From the NCBI RefSeq assembly GCF_002964705.1, contig NZ_PQCD01000053.1, forward strand, positions 313,972-377,971: 64,000 nucleotides of DNA. The letters are read 5' to 3'. Positions 19,495 through 26,924 of the stretch are shown piece by piece (position 1 is the first letter of the stretch; the number at the start of each line of letters is the position of its first letter). The notes beneath the pieces were generated by a model that ran no database searches, had not been told where the DNA came from, and saw nothing but the letters and a program-made list of their open reading frames with translations. This stretch comes from Pseudoalteromonas sp. T1lg75. GTDB taxonomy: Bacteria; Pseudomonadota; Gammaproteobacteria; Enterobacterales; Alteromonadaceae. The translations under genes and the position numbers were made by a program.

Positions 19495-20847
19495 TCACTC
19501 TAATACGGGTAAGATTTTATTTACCTTATGGTAGGTTTCCTGGTATTCCAAATCAACGTTTGAGTCGGCCACTATGCCGCCGCCGGCCCAACAATAGAGT
19601 TGGTGGTTGTGGGCCACCAAGGTGCGAATGGTGATGCTGGTATCCATATCGCCGCAGGCGCTCAAGTAACCGATGGAGCCGCAATAGGCGCTGCGTCTGT
19701 GTGGCTCCAGCTCTTCGATGATCTCCATGGCGCGGATTTTCGGCGCGCCGGTGATAGAGCCACCGGGGAAGGCGGCGCGCAATTGATCAATGGCGGTTTT
19801 ACCTTCCGCCAGTTGGGATTGCACCGTGCTGACCAAATGATGCACCGCCGGGAAGCTCTCGATAGCAAACAGCGAGGGTACGGTGACGCTGCCGGGCTTG
19901 GCTACTTTACCTAAATCGTTGCGCAGCAAATCCACTATCATGACGTTCTCGGCGCGATCCTTTGGCGAGCTCGCAAGTTGCTCGGCCAGGGCCTTGTCTT
20001 CTTGCGCGTCTTTACTGCGTGGCAGTGTGCCCTTAATGGGCTTGGTTTCCACTTGCTTGTCTTTTACCTCGATAAAACGCTCCGGCGAGATGGACAGGAT
20101 GGCGCCTTGGGTTAGACGAATAAAGGCGGAGAAAGGTGCTCGGTTATGCTCGCGCAGACGCTGATACGCTTGCCATTCGCAGCCTTGATATTGGGCGCAG
20201 AAGCGTTGCGCCAGATTGATTTGGTAACAATCGCCGCTGCGCAAATAGTCCTGGATCTTAGCAAATTGCTGCGCATAAAAGGCATAGCTCATATTCGATT
20301 GCCATGTTGAGCTCAGGGCAAATTCTTCGGTCTTAGCGGGAGTATTAAGCCGATCGAGGTATTTTTGTAATCCGGCTTCGGCGTCGATACTAGGCTGCGC
20401 CAGGTAATACCATTGCTTGGCAGCCTTATCGAAGATCAGCGCATCGAGATACAAACCGATTTGCATCTCGGGCAGGTTAATATCTTTTTCGGCGGTTTCG
20501 GGCAGGCGCTCCAATAAGCGACCCAGGTCGTAGCCAAAATAGCCAAGCCAACCGCCGTTAAAGGGCAGGCCATAAGGGGCTTTGTCCTGACAAAGTTCGT
20601 TGATCTCGGCCTGCATCTGCACAAAGACGTCTTGCTCTAGGGGCTGGTCGTCCAACATGGCTTTGCCATCTTCGACACTGAGCCATTTGCTAGGGGCAAA
20701 GGCGATGATGTCATAGCGACTATTGACATGGTTATCGCTTGCCGAGTCGAGGAAAATGGCGCCCGGCAAATGGTGAAAATGGGTAAAAACATCACAGGGT
20801 TGTGCCTGTATTGGCGCCTTGATGCAGTGCAATTGCGATTTTGTCAT
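19495..20847 (-). CDS. pabB: aminodeoxychorismate synthase component I
   Basis: A 450-residue chorismate-using enzyme that makes 4-amino-4-deoxychorismate for folate, with a PabA glutaminase partner not in the window. The PIKGTLPR motif carries the Lys typical of PabB (TrpE has Ala there). DRAENVMIVDLLRNDLG, AFPGGSITGAPKIRAMEIIEELE and WAGGGIVADSN complete the active site. The frame can start at TTG 20856, but ATG 20847 (MTKSQLHC) is preferred. It is the first gene of a pabB-nudL unit, divergent from fumarase. Confidence 0.93.
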   Translation of the reverse strand: MTKSQLHCIKAPIQAQPCDVFTHFHHLPGAIFLDSASDNHVNSRYDIIAFAPSKWLSVEDGKAMLDDQPLEQDVFVQMQAEINELCQDKAPYGLPFNGGWLGYFGYDLGRLLERLPETAEKDINLPEMQIGLYLDALIFDKAAKQWYYLAQPSIDAEAGLQKYLDRLNTPAKTEEFALSSTWQSNMSYAFYAQQFAKIQDYLRSGDCYQINLAQRFCAQYQGCEWQAYQRLREHNRAPFSAFIRLTQGAILSISPERFIEVKDKQVETKPIKGTLPRSKDAQEDKALAEQLASSPKDRAENVMIVDLLRNDLGKVAKPGSVTVPSLFAIESFPAVHHLVSTVQSQLAEGKTAIDQLRAAFPGGSITGAPKIRAMEIIEELEPHRRSAYCGSIGYLSACGDMDTSITIRTLVAHNHQLYCWAGGGIVADSNVDLEYQETYHKVNKILPVLE

Positions 20848-21004
20848 TATCTTCAACTCGAAGAACTAGCCCGAAACGGGCTGGGAGGGTATCATAAGTT
20901 ACACTTTTTCAGAAGTCGCGGTCTCTCACCGTGCGCACGTCACCGAGTTGTCGTGCTTGCCATCACTTTATTTTGGCACCACGACCCAGTATGAAGGAAG
21001 AATT

Positions 21005-22531
21005 ATGAGCACTATTCGTCAGCAAGACTTCATCGACAGCATTGCCGATGCGTTGCAGTACATTTCGTTTTATCACCCATTGGATTTTGTTCAGGCGCTT
21101 GAAAAGGCATATAACAAAGAGCAAAACAAAGCGGCAAAAGATGCCATTGCACAAATCCTAATTAACTCACGCATGTCTGCTGAAGGTAAACGTCCACTGT
21201 GTCAGGACACGGGTATCGTAACCTGTTTCGTTAAAGTCGGTATGGACGTGAAGTGGGACAAAACGGACATGACGGTGCAGCAAATGGTTGATGAAGGTAC
21301 CCGTCGCGCCTACCTAAATCCGGATAATCCACTGCGTGCCTCTATCGTTGCCGATCCGGCCGGTTCACGTAAGAACACCAAGGACAATACGCCATCTGTT
21401 GTGCACATCGACTTGGTACCAGGCGCGGAAGTGGAAGTGATGATCGCGGCCAAGGGCGGCGGCTCTGAAAACAAAACCAAGATGGCGATGTTGAACCCGT
21501 CGGATGATGTCGCCGAGTGGGTTGAAAAAACCTTGCCAACCATGGGCGCTGGCTGGTGTCCGCCGGGTATGCTGGGTATAGGTATCGGCGGTACCGCTGA
21601 AAAAGCCGCGGTACTGGCAAAAGAATCCCTGATGGACCCGGTTGATATTCACGAGCTAATGGAGCGTGGCGCCGAGACTACAGAAGAAAAACTGCGTCTG
21701 GAAATCTTCGAGCGCGCTAATAAAACAGGTATTGGCGCACAAGGTCTGGGCGGTTTAACCACGGTTGTTGATATCAAGGTTAAAACTGCGCCAACGCACG
21801 CGGCCTCTAAGCCGGTGGTGATGATCCCTAACTGTGCGGCGACCCGTCACGTACACTTCACTCTAGATGGCAGCGGTCCGGCCGACCTTAAAGCGCCAAA
21901 GCTTGAAGACTGGCCAGAAGTGACCTGGGAAGTGGGTGCCGACACCCGTCGCGTAAACCTTGATACCTTGACCAAAGAAGATATCAAAGAGTGGAAGATG
22001 GGTGAGACCGTGCTGCTAAGCGGTAAAATCCTCACTGGCCGTGATGCCGCCCACAAACGCCTGCAAGGCATGATCGAAAGCGGCGAAGGCATGCCAGAGG
22101 GCGTGGACTTCACTAACAAATTTATCTACTACGTGGGCCCGGTTGATGCGGTTGGCGATGAAGTGGTAGGCCCGGCAGGCCCAACAACTTCTACCCGTAT
22201 GGATAAGTTCACCGACCTGATGCTGGAAAAAACAGGCCTTATCGGCATGATAGGTAAAGCAGAGCGTGGCCCGGCAACCGTTGAGTCAATCAAAGAAAAT
22301 AAAGCGGTTTACCTGATGGCCGTCGGCGGCGCCGCTTACCTGGTTGCTAAAGCAATCAAGAAAGCCCGTGTCGTGGCGTTTGAAGACCTAGGTATGGAAG
22401 CCATCTACGAATTTGAAGTAGAAGACATGCCGGTAACCGTAGCGGTGGACAGCGAAGGTGCCAATGCGCACACCCAGGGTCCAGCTATTTGGAAAGCAAA
22501 AATCGAAGAATTAGACGGCGCTTTAAAGTAA
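21005..22531 (+). CDS. fumA: class I (Fe-S) fumarate hydratase
   Basis: A 508-residue iron-sulfur fumarase that interconverts fumarate and malate in the TCA cycle. It has both the alpha and beta domains fused. Cluster Cys candidates lie in GKRPLCQDTGIV and VMIPNCAATRHVHF; the beta-domain motif GRDAAHKRL is present. AAGGAAG lies directly before ATG 21005, so the in-frame TTG at 20948 is not needed. Codon use is smooth and looks highly expressed. A terminator follows. Confidence 0.94.
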   Translation: MSTIRQQDFIDSIADALQYISFYHPLDFVQALEKAYNKEQNKAAKDAIAQILINSRMSAEGKRPLCQDTGIVTCFVKVGMDVKWDKTDMTVQQMVDEGTRRAYLNPDNPLRASIVADPAGSRKNTKDNTPSVVHIDLVPGAEVEVMIAAKGGGSENKTKMAMLNPSDDVAEWVEKTLPTMGAGWCPPGMLGIGIGGTAEKAAVLAKESLMDPVDIHELMERGAETTEEKLRLEIFERANKTGIGAQGLGGLTTVVDIKVKTAPTHAASKPVVMIPNCAATRHVHFTLDGSGPADLKAPKLEDWPEVTWEVGADTRRVNLDTLTKEDIKEWKMGETVLLSGKILTGRDAAHKRLQGMIESGEGMPEGVDFTNKFIYYVGPVDAVGDEVVGPAGPTTSTRMDKFTDLMLEKTGLIGMIGKAERGPATVESIKENKAVYLMAVGGAAYLVAKAIKKARVVAFEDLGMEAIYEFEVEDMPVTVAVDSEGANAHTQGPAIWKAKIEELDGALK

Positions 22532-22545
22532 TGTCTAAACCTTAG

Positions 22546-22572
22546 AAAAAGAGCGCTTTGGCGCTCTTTTTT
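22546..22572 (+). terminator. Rho-independent terminator
   Basis: AAAAAGAGCGC pairs with GCGCTCTTTTTT around TTTG, 15 bases after the fumarase stop and 13 bases before the next start codon. Confidence 0.92.
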
Positions 22573-22584
22573 ATGGAGTAAAAA

Positions 22585-24639
22585 ATGATAACAACAACTC
22601 GTATCGCCGCCGCATTGGCGCTAAGTGGTCTCAGTCTAAGCGCTCAAGCCGATGTATTGACGGTAGATAAGCTTAACAGCCTAAACAAAATTCACAGCGT
22701 GGCGCTGTCACCGGATGGCAACACCCTGGTCTACGCCATTAAAACGCCAAAGGGCAGCGAGCTTTATGCGCAGGCGTTAAATGCCGCTGGCGCAGCAGGG
22801 CAGGCGCAGCCAATCACACAATTAACCTACAGCGCCGGTATCGAGTCGGATGTAAGCTTTAGCGCCGACGGCAAGGGTATCTATTTTCTATCGCCGCGCT
22901 CGGGTTCGCAGCAGCTTTGGTATTTGCCATTAGCCGGCGGTGAAGCCAAACCCATCAGCCAATTTCCACTGGATATTGAAGGCTACCGTCTAAGCCCGGA
23001 CAACCGCTCTTTGGTGGTGACGTTTGACGTCTATCCCGAGTGCGACTCGCTCGCCTGCACCGTGGAAAAAGACAAGCAGCAGCAAGAGGTGGCCCATAAC
23101 GCCCAGGTCTACGATAGCCTGATGGTGCGTCACTGGGATCACTGGAATGACGATAAGGTCAGACATTTGTTTGTTGCTGGTATGGGCAAGGATCTTATTA
23201 AAGATGCCAAGGACCTGACCCCACAATGGCAAACCGATGTTCCGGCGAAGCCTTTTTCCGGGATGGAAGAGGTGGCGATCAGCCCAGACGGGCAAAAGGT
23301 GGTGTTTAGCGCCAAGGTGAAAGCCAAGGATAATGCCTGGAGCACCAACTTTGACCTGTTTGAAGTAGCCATTGACGGCGGTGAGGTTCGTAACCTTACC
23401 GAGGATAATAAAGCCTGGGACTCGAGCCCGCAATTTTCCAGCGATGGTCGTTATCTGGCCTACAAGGCCATGAGTAAGCCGGGCTTCGAGTCGGATAAAT
23501 TCACTCTGCAATTGATTGACCTGCGCAGCGGCGAGCGCCAGGCCTTGGCATCGCAGTGGGACAGAAGCGTCGGCAGCTTTAGCTTTGGCGCCAATGGCCG
23601 TGCCATCTATGCTACCGCTAAAGATCTAGGGCAAACCAGCTTATTTGAGGTGAGCACCGCCTTTGGTGATGTGCGCAGCCTGTTCTCCGACGGTTACGTC
23701 GGCGATGTGCTGGTGCAGGGGCAGCAGATCATCTTCTCGCGTCACGCCCTTAATTCACCCAAAGAGCTGTATCGCATTAACCGCGATGGCGCCGGCCTAA
23801 GCCAGCTTACCGAGGTGAACAAGTCTAGCCTTGATACCCTGCAACTGGGTGAGGTGGAGCAGTTTACCTTTACCGGCGCCAATGATGATCCCGTGTATGG
23901 TTATCTGGTTAAACCGGCCTTATTCGATCCCCAGCAGCGTTATCCGCTGGCGTTTTTAGTGCACGGTGGCCCACAGGGCTCATTCGGTAATATGTTCCAT
24001 AGCCGTTGGAATGCGCAGCTGTGGGCGGCACAAGGTTATGGCGTGGTGATGATCGATTTCCACGGCTCGGTTGGCTATGGCCAGGAATTTACCGACTCTA
24101 TCTCCCGGGATTGGGGCGGAAAACCACTGGAAGACTTACAAAAAGGTCTGGCGTATGTGAAGAGCAGCTACAAGTGGCTTGATACCGATAACGGTTGTGC
24201 ACTGGGTGCTTCGTACGGCGGTTATATGATGAACTGGATCGCCGGCAACTGGCCAACGGGCTTTAACTGCCTGGTAAACCACGCCGGTTTGTTCGATATG
24301 CCGAGTTTCCATCAAAGCACCGAAGAGCTGTGGTTCGCCGAGCATGAAATGGGTGGGCCGTTCTGGGCCAAAGACGCGGATTATAGCCGTTATAACCCAG
24401 CGAACTTCGTTGAAAACTGGCAAACGCCCATGTTAGTAACTCAGGGTCTGAAGGACTATCGCGTCCCTTATGCGCAAAGCCTGGGTGCCTTTACCACCTT
24501 GCAGCGCAAGGGCATCGACTCGCGCCTGGTGGTTTACCCGGATGAAAACCATTGGATCCGCAATCCAGACAACTTGAAGCACTGGTATGAGCAAGTATTT
24601 ACCTGGATGGCGAAATACACTGGCAGCTCTGACCAGTAA
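22585..24639 (+). CDS. secreted S9 family prolyl oligopeptidase/acylaminoacyl peptidase
   Basis: A 684-residue exported serine peptidase. A signal peptide (MITTTRIAAALALSGLSLSAQA) is followed by a beta-propeller with repeated SPDG/SADG/SSDG motifs (residues about 25-430) and a C-terminal alpha/beta hydrolase domain. The catalytic triad reads S543 (GASYGGYMM), D624 (LKDYRVPY) and H656 (DENHWI). This fits periplasmic dipeptidyl or oligopeptidases of S9 subfamily C, used for peptide scavenging. It lies just after the fumarase terminator and must have its own start within a few bases or rely on read-through, as only 13 bases separate them. Confidence 0.92.
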   Translation: MITTTRIAAALALSGLSLSAQADVLTVDKLNSLNKIHSVALSPDGNTLVYAIKTPKGSELYAQALNAAGAAGQAQPITQLTYSAGIESDVSFSADGKGIYFLSPRSGSQQLWYLPLAGGEAKPISQFPLDIEGYRLSPDNRSLVVTFDVYPECDSLACTVEKDKQQQEVAHNAQVYDSLMVRHWDHWNDDKVRHLFVAGMGKDLIKDAKDLTPQWQTDVPAKPFSGMEEVAISPDGQKVVFSAKVKAKDNAWSTNFDLFEVAIDGGEVRNLTEDNKAWDSSPQFSSDGRYLAYKAMSKPGFESDKFTLQLIDLRSGERQALASQWDRSVGSFSFGANGRAIYATAKDLGQTSLFEVSTAFGDVRSLFSDGYVGDVLVQGQQIIFSRHALNSPKELYRINRDGAGLSQLTEVNKSSLDTLQLGEVEQFTFTGANDDPVYGYLVKPALFDPQQRYPLAFLVHGGPQGSFGNMFHSRWNAQLWAAQGYGVVMIDFHGSVGYGQEFTDSISRDWGGKPLEDLQKGLAYVKSSYKWLDTDNGCALGASYGGYMMNWIAGNWPTGFNCLVNHAGLFDMPSFHQSTEELWFAEHEMGGPFWAKDADYSRYNPANFVENWQTPMLVTQGLKDYRVPYAQSLGAFTTLQRKGIDSRLVVYPDENHWIRNPDNLKHWYEQVFTWMAKYTGSSDQ

Positions 24640-24645
24640 CCCTTG

Positions 24646-24668
24646 GCTGGCGCTTTTTCGGCGCCAGC
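24646..24668 (+). terminator. possible terminator hairpin
   Basis: GCTGGCGC pairs perfectly with GCGCCAGC around TTTTTCG, eight bases after the peptidase stop. There is no T tract after the stem, so termination is uncertain. Confidence 0.45.
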
Positions 24669-24732
24669 TCCCACCATCACTGGATTCGACATTTTCCCCA
24701 CGCGTATTAAAATATTTACATAATTGTTGCCG

Positions 24733-24772
24733 TTGACGTAAACGTCACAAGGTGAGGGTTAGATGTTATAAT
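24733..24772 (+). promoter_or_regulatory. leucine dehydrogenase promoter with LiuR-like palindrome
   Basis: A TATAAT (24767-24772) follows GTCACA (24744-24749) with a 17-base spacer. The -35 is overlapped by an inverted repeat, TGACGT-AA-ACGTCA (24734-24747). Palindromes of this ACGT...ACGT type are described for LiuR, a MerR-family repressor of branched-chain amino acid catabolism in Alteromonadales, from memory. The rest of the 344-base gap before the gene (24640-24983) holds a hairpin at 24646 and no gene I can support. Confidence 0.55.
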
Positions 24773-24983
24773 TTAGCAGGCATGAAGTGGTTCCAGAATC
24801 TGCTTCAAGAGACTTTGATGAATATATTTTTCTAAATAAAGTTTGCATGGGGATATAATATCCACATTGTTAACCAGCTGCGACTTTATCATCTCATTCA
24901 GTGGCAAGGGGCGCGACTTAGTGATAGAGTCTGCGGCAATTTCAGCGCACCCGTATCTCGGGTATAAAGTTCGGAGAATAATA

Positions 24984-26024
24984 GTGGCTGTTTTTAATCA
25001 AGTTGACTTCGATAACCACGAGCAAGTGGTATTTTGCAGTGATAAAGAATCAGGCCTTAAGGCAATTATCGCAGTTCACAGCACCAAACTAGGTCCAGCG
25101 GTAGGTGGTTGTCGCCTTTGGAACTACGCCAGTGATGAAGACGCAGTAACAGACGTTTTGCGCCTGTCTAAGGGCATGACTTACAAGAACGCGGTAGCGC
25201 GTTTACCGTTCGGCGGTGGTAAGTCTGTGATCATCGGTGATGCGAAAGCGATTAAGTCAGAAGCATTGTTCCGTGCTTTTGGTAAACAACTAGAGCGTTT
25301 AGGCGGTAGCTACTACTCTGCCGAAGACGTAAACATCACCACGGGTGACGTGATGATGATGCACAAAGAGACCAATTATGTAATGGGTCTTGAAGGCAAA
25401 AGCGGTAACCCTTCGCCATTCACCGCTCTAGGTACTTTCCTAGGCATTAAAGCGGCGTTCCAGCATAAGCATGGTCACCAAAACCTTGAGGGCGTTAAGG
25501 TTGCGGTTCAGGGTTTAGGCGCGGTTGCTTATGATCTGTGTAAACACCTGCACAATGCCGGTGCTGAGCTGTTCGTTACAGACATCAACGAAGAGTCGGT
25601 TACTCGCGTTGTTAACGATTTCAATGCCACAGCGGTAGGCATCGATGAAATCTATGACCTGGACGTAGACGTATACGCACCATGTGCCCTGGGCGCAACG
25701 GTAAACGACAACACCATCCCACGTCTTAAGGCAAGCATCATTGCCGGTTGTGCGAACAACCAGCTAGCCGAGCCTCGTCATGGTGAAATTCTGCGTGAGA
25801 AGGGCGTACTGTACGCACCGGATTACGTGATTAACGCCGGTGGTATCATCAACGTATACTACGAGACCAAGCCGGAAGGTTACAGCGCCGAGGCGGCCAC
25901 CAAGCACGTGGAAGGCATTTACGATACGCTTATCGAAATCTTCCAGCGTTCTGATGAAGAGCAGGTGTCTACGCACGTTGTTGCCGACGAACTGGCAGAA
26001 GAAATTATTGCCAAAGGGCTGTAA
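24984..26024 (+). CDS. ldh: leucine (branched-chain amino acid) dehydrogenase
   Basis: A 346-residue NAD-dependent Leu/Val dehydrogenase of the Glu/Leu/Phe/Val family. It deaminates leucine to 4-methyl-2-oxopentanoate as the first step of branched-chain amino acid breakdown. The N-terminal domain has VGGCRLWNY, LSKGMTYKNA (catalytic Lys) and LPFGGGKSVI; the NAD-binding domain has VAVQGLGAVA. The frame is open to 24843, but GTG 24984 has GGAG upstream and gives the normal family N-terminus (MAVFNQVDFDNHEQVVF). A terminator follows. A LiuR-like palindrome overlaps the promoter. Confidence 0.93.
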   Translation: MAVFNQVDFDNHEQVVFCSDKESGLKAIIAVHSTKLGPAVGGCRLWNYASDEDAVTDVLRLSKGMTYKNAVARLPFGGGKSVIIGDAKAIKSEALFRAFGKQLERLGGSYYSAEDVNITTGDVMMMHKETNYVMGLEGKSGNPSPFTALGTFLGIKAAFQHKHGHQNLEGVKVAVQGLGAVAYDLCKHLHNAGAELFVTDINEESVTRVVNDFNATAVGIDEIYDLDVDVYAPCALGATVNDNTIPRLKASIIAGCANNQLAEPRHGEILREKGVLYAPDYVINAGGIINVYYETKPEGYSAEAATKHVEGIYDTLIEIFQRSDEEQVSTHVVADELAEEIIAKGL

Positions 26025-26068
26025 TATCTTCTAACTTGCGCGTAATTGATTGCGTCGCAATAATGAAT

Positions 26069-26096
26069 AAGGCATGCTCCAGAGCGTGCCTTTTTT
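26069..26096 (+). terminator. Rho-independent terminator
   Basis: AAGGCATGC pairs with GCGTGCCTT around TCCAGA (one G-U pair), followed by a T run. It separates leucine dehydrogenase from the CatA-like gene. Confidence 0.85.
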
Positions 26097-26111
26097 ATAA
26101 GCAGTCACCTT

Positions 26112-26795
26112 ATGTCAACACCCTACACCACAGTCGATCTAGATAATTGGGAAAGGCAGCAACATTTCGCCTTTTTTAAAGACTTTCAGCAGCCTTACTT
26201 TAATGTATGCGTCAGCCTCAGGGCTGAGCCCCTGTATGATTATTGTCGTGCCCATAAAAAATCATTTTTCTTGGCTTATCTCTATCTGGCGCACATCAGT
26301 GCCGCCCAATATTGGCCCATGGGCCTGCGTATCGTCGATGGCCATCCGGTCCACTGTGCGGACCCCTGTATCAGTGTGGTGCAACTAGCGGACGATAATA
26401 CCTTTCGCTTTAGTTATTTACCTTCGGCGCTCAGCTTTAGTGACTATTGTGAGCAACATAGCCGAGCCAAGACCCGCGCCTTGCAGCAACCCTTATTTAG
26501 CGAAGGCTTTGCCGAAAGTGAAGGGCGTTGCGACTTAATTCATGTGTCTGTGCTGCCCTGGCTGAATTTCTCCGCCTTTTCTCATGCCACCCATGAAGGT
26601 AACGCCAACGGTGTGCCAAAACTGGTTTTTGGCCAGTACGATAGGGGCTCAGGCAGCATGACACTGTCCCTCGATGTTCATCACGCGCTGATGGATGGCT
26701 TACACAGCGGCCAGTTTATCGCGCAGCTGCAACAGAAATTTCGTGATCCTCAGCGCTACCTTAGCGGCCAGCTGACCGACTCGCTAGCCGAATAG
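26112..26795 (+). CDS. CatA-like O-acetyltransferase
   Basis: A 227-residue member of the chloramphenicol acetyltransferase type A fold. The catalytic motif is H190-H191-A-L-M-D195-G, with H191 the expected base, and the N-terminus WERQQHFAFFKDF matches the CAT signature WxRxxHFxxF. Length is close to CatA (about 219). Many chromosomal CatA-like genes in marine gammaproteobacteria have no known resistance role, so the acceptor may be another hydroxyl compound. It starts 16 bases after a terminator and probably uses a weak promoter or read-through. No sign of a resistance cassette or mobile element around it. Confidence 0.82.
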   Translation: MSTPYTTVDLDNWERQQHFAFFKDFQQPYFNVCVSLRAEPLYDYCRAHKKSFFLAYLYLAHISAAQYWPMGLRIVDGHPVHCADPCISVVQLADDNTFRFSYLPSALSFSDYCEQHSRAKTRALQQPLFSEGFAESEGRCDLIHVSVLPWLNFSAFSHATHEGNANGVPKLVFGQYDRGSGSMTLSLDVHHALMDGLHSGQFIAQLQQKFRDPQRYLSGQLTDSLAE

Positions 26796-26924
26796 GTGGC
26801 TGCTACGCCAGTAAAAATGCGGTGGGCGGCGCTAAATAACAAGGTAATCCTTTGTAATTGAGCCGCAAGCGTGTAAAGTTATATGTTCATACTGTGTTAA
26901 GAATAACTATAACTAAGAGTTCAG

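Noticed and set aside
20948..21004. TTG start for fumarase 19 codons upstream
   Set aside because: ATG 21005 has AAGGAAG at the right distance and the family N-terminus.
24843..24983. Longer start for leucine dehydrogenase
   Set aside because: The upstream 47 codons do not match the family N-terminus and contain the 5' leader; GTG 24984 has a ribosome binding site.
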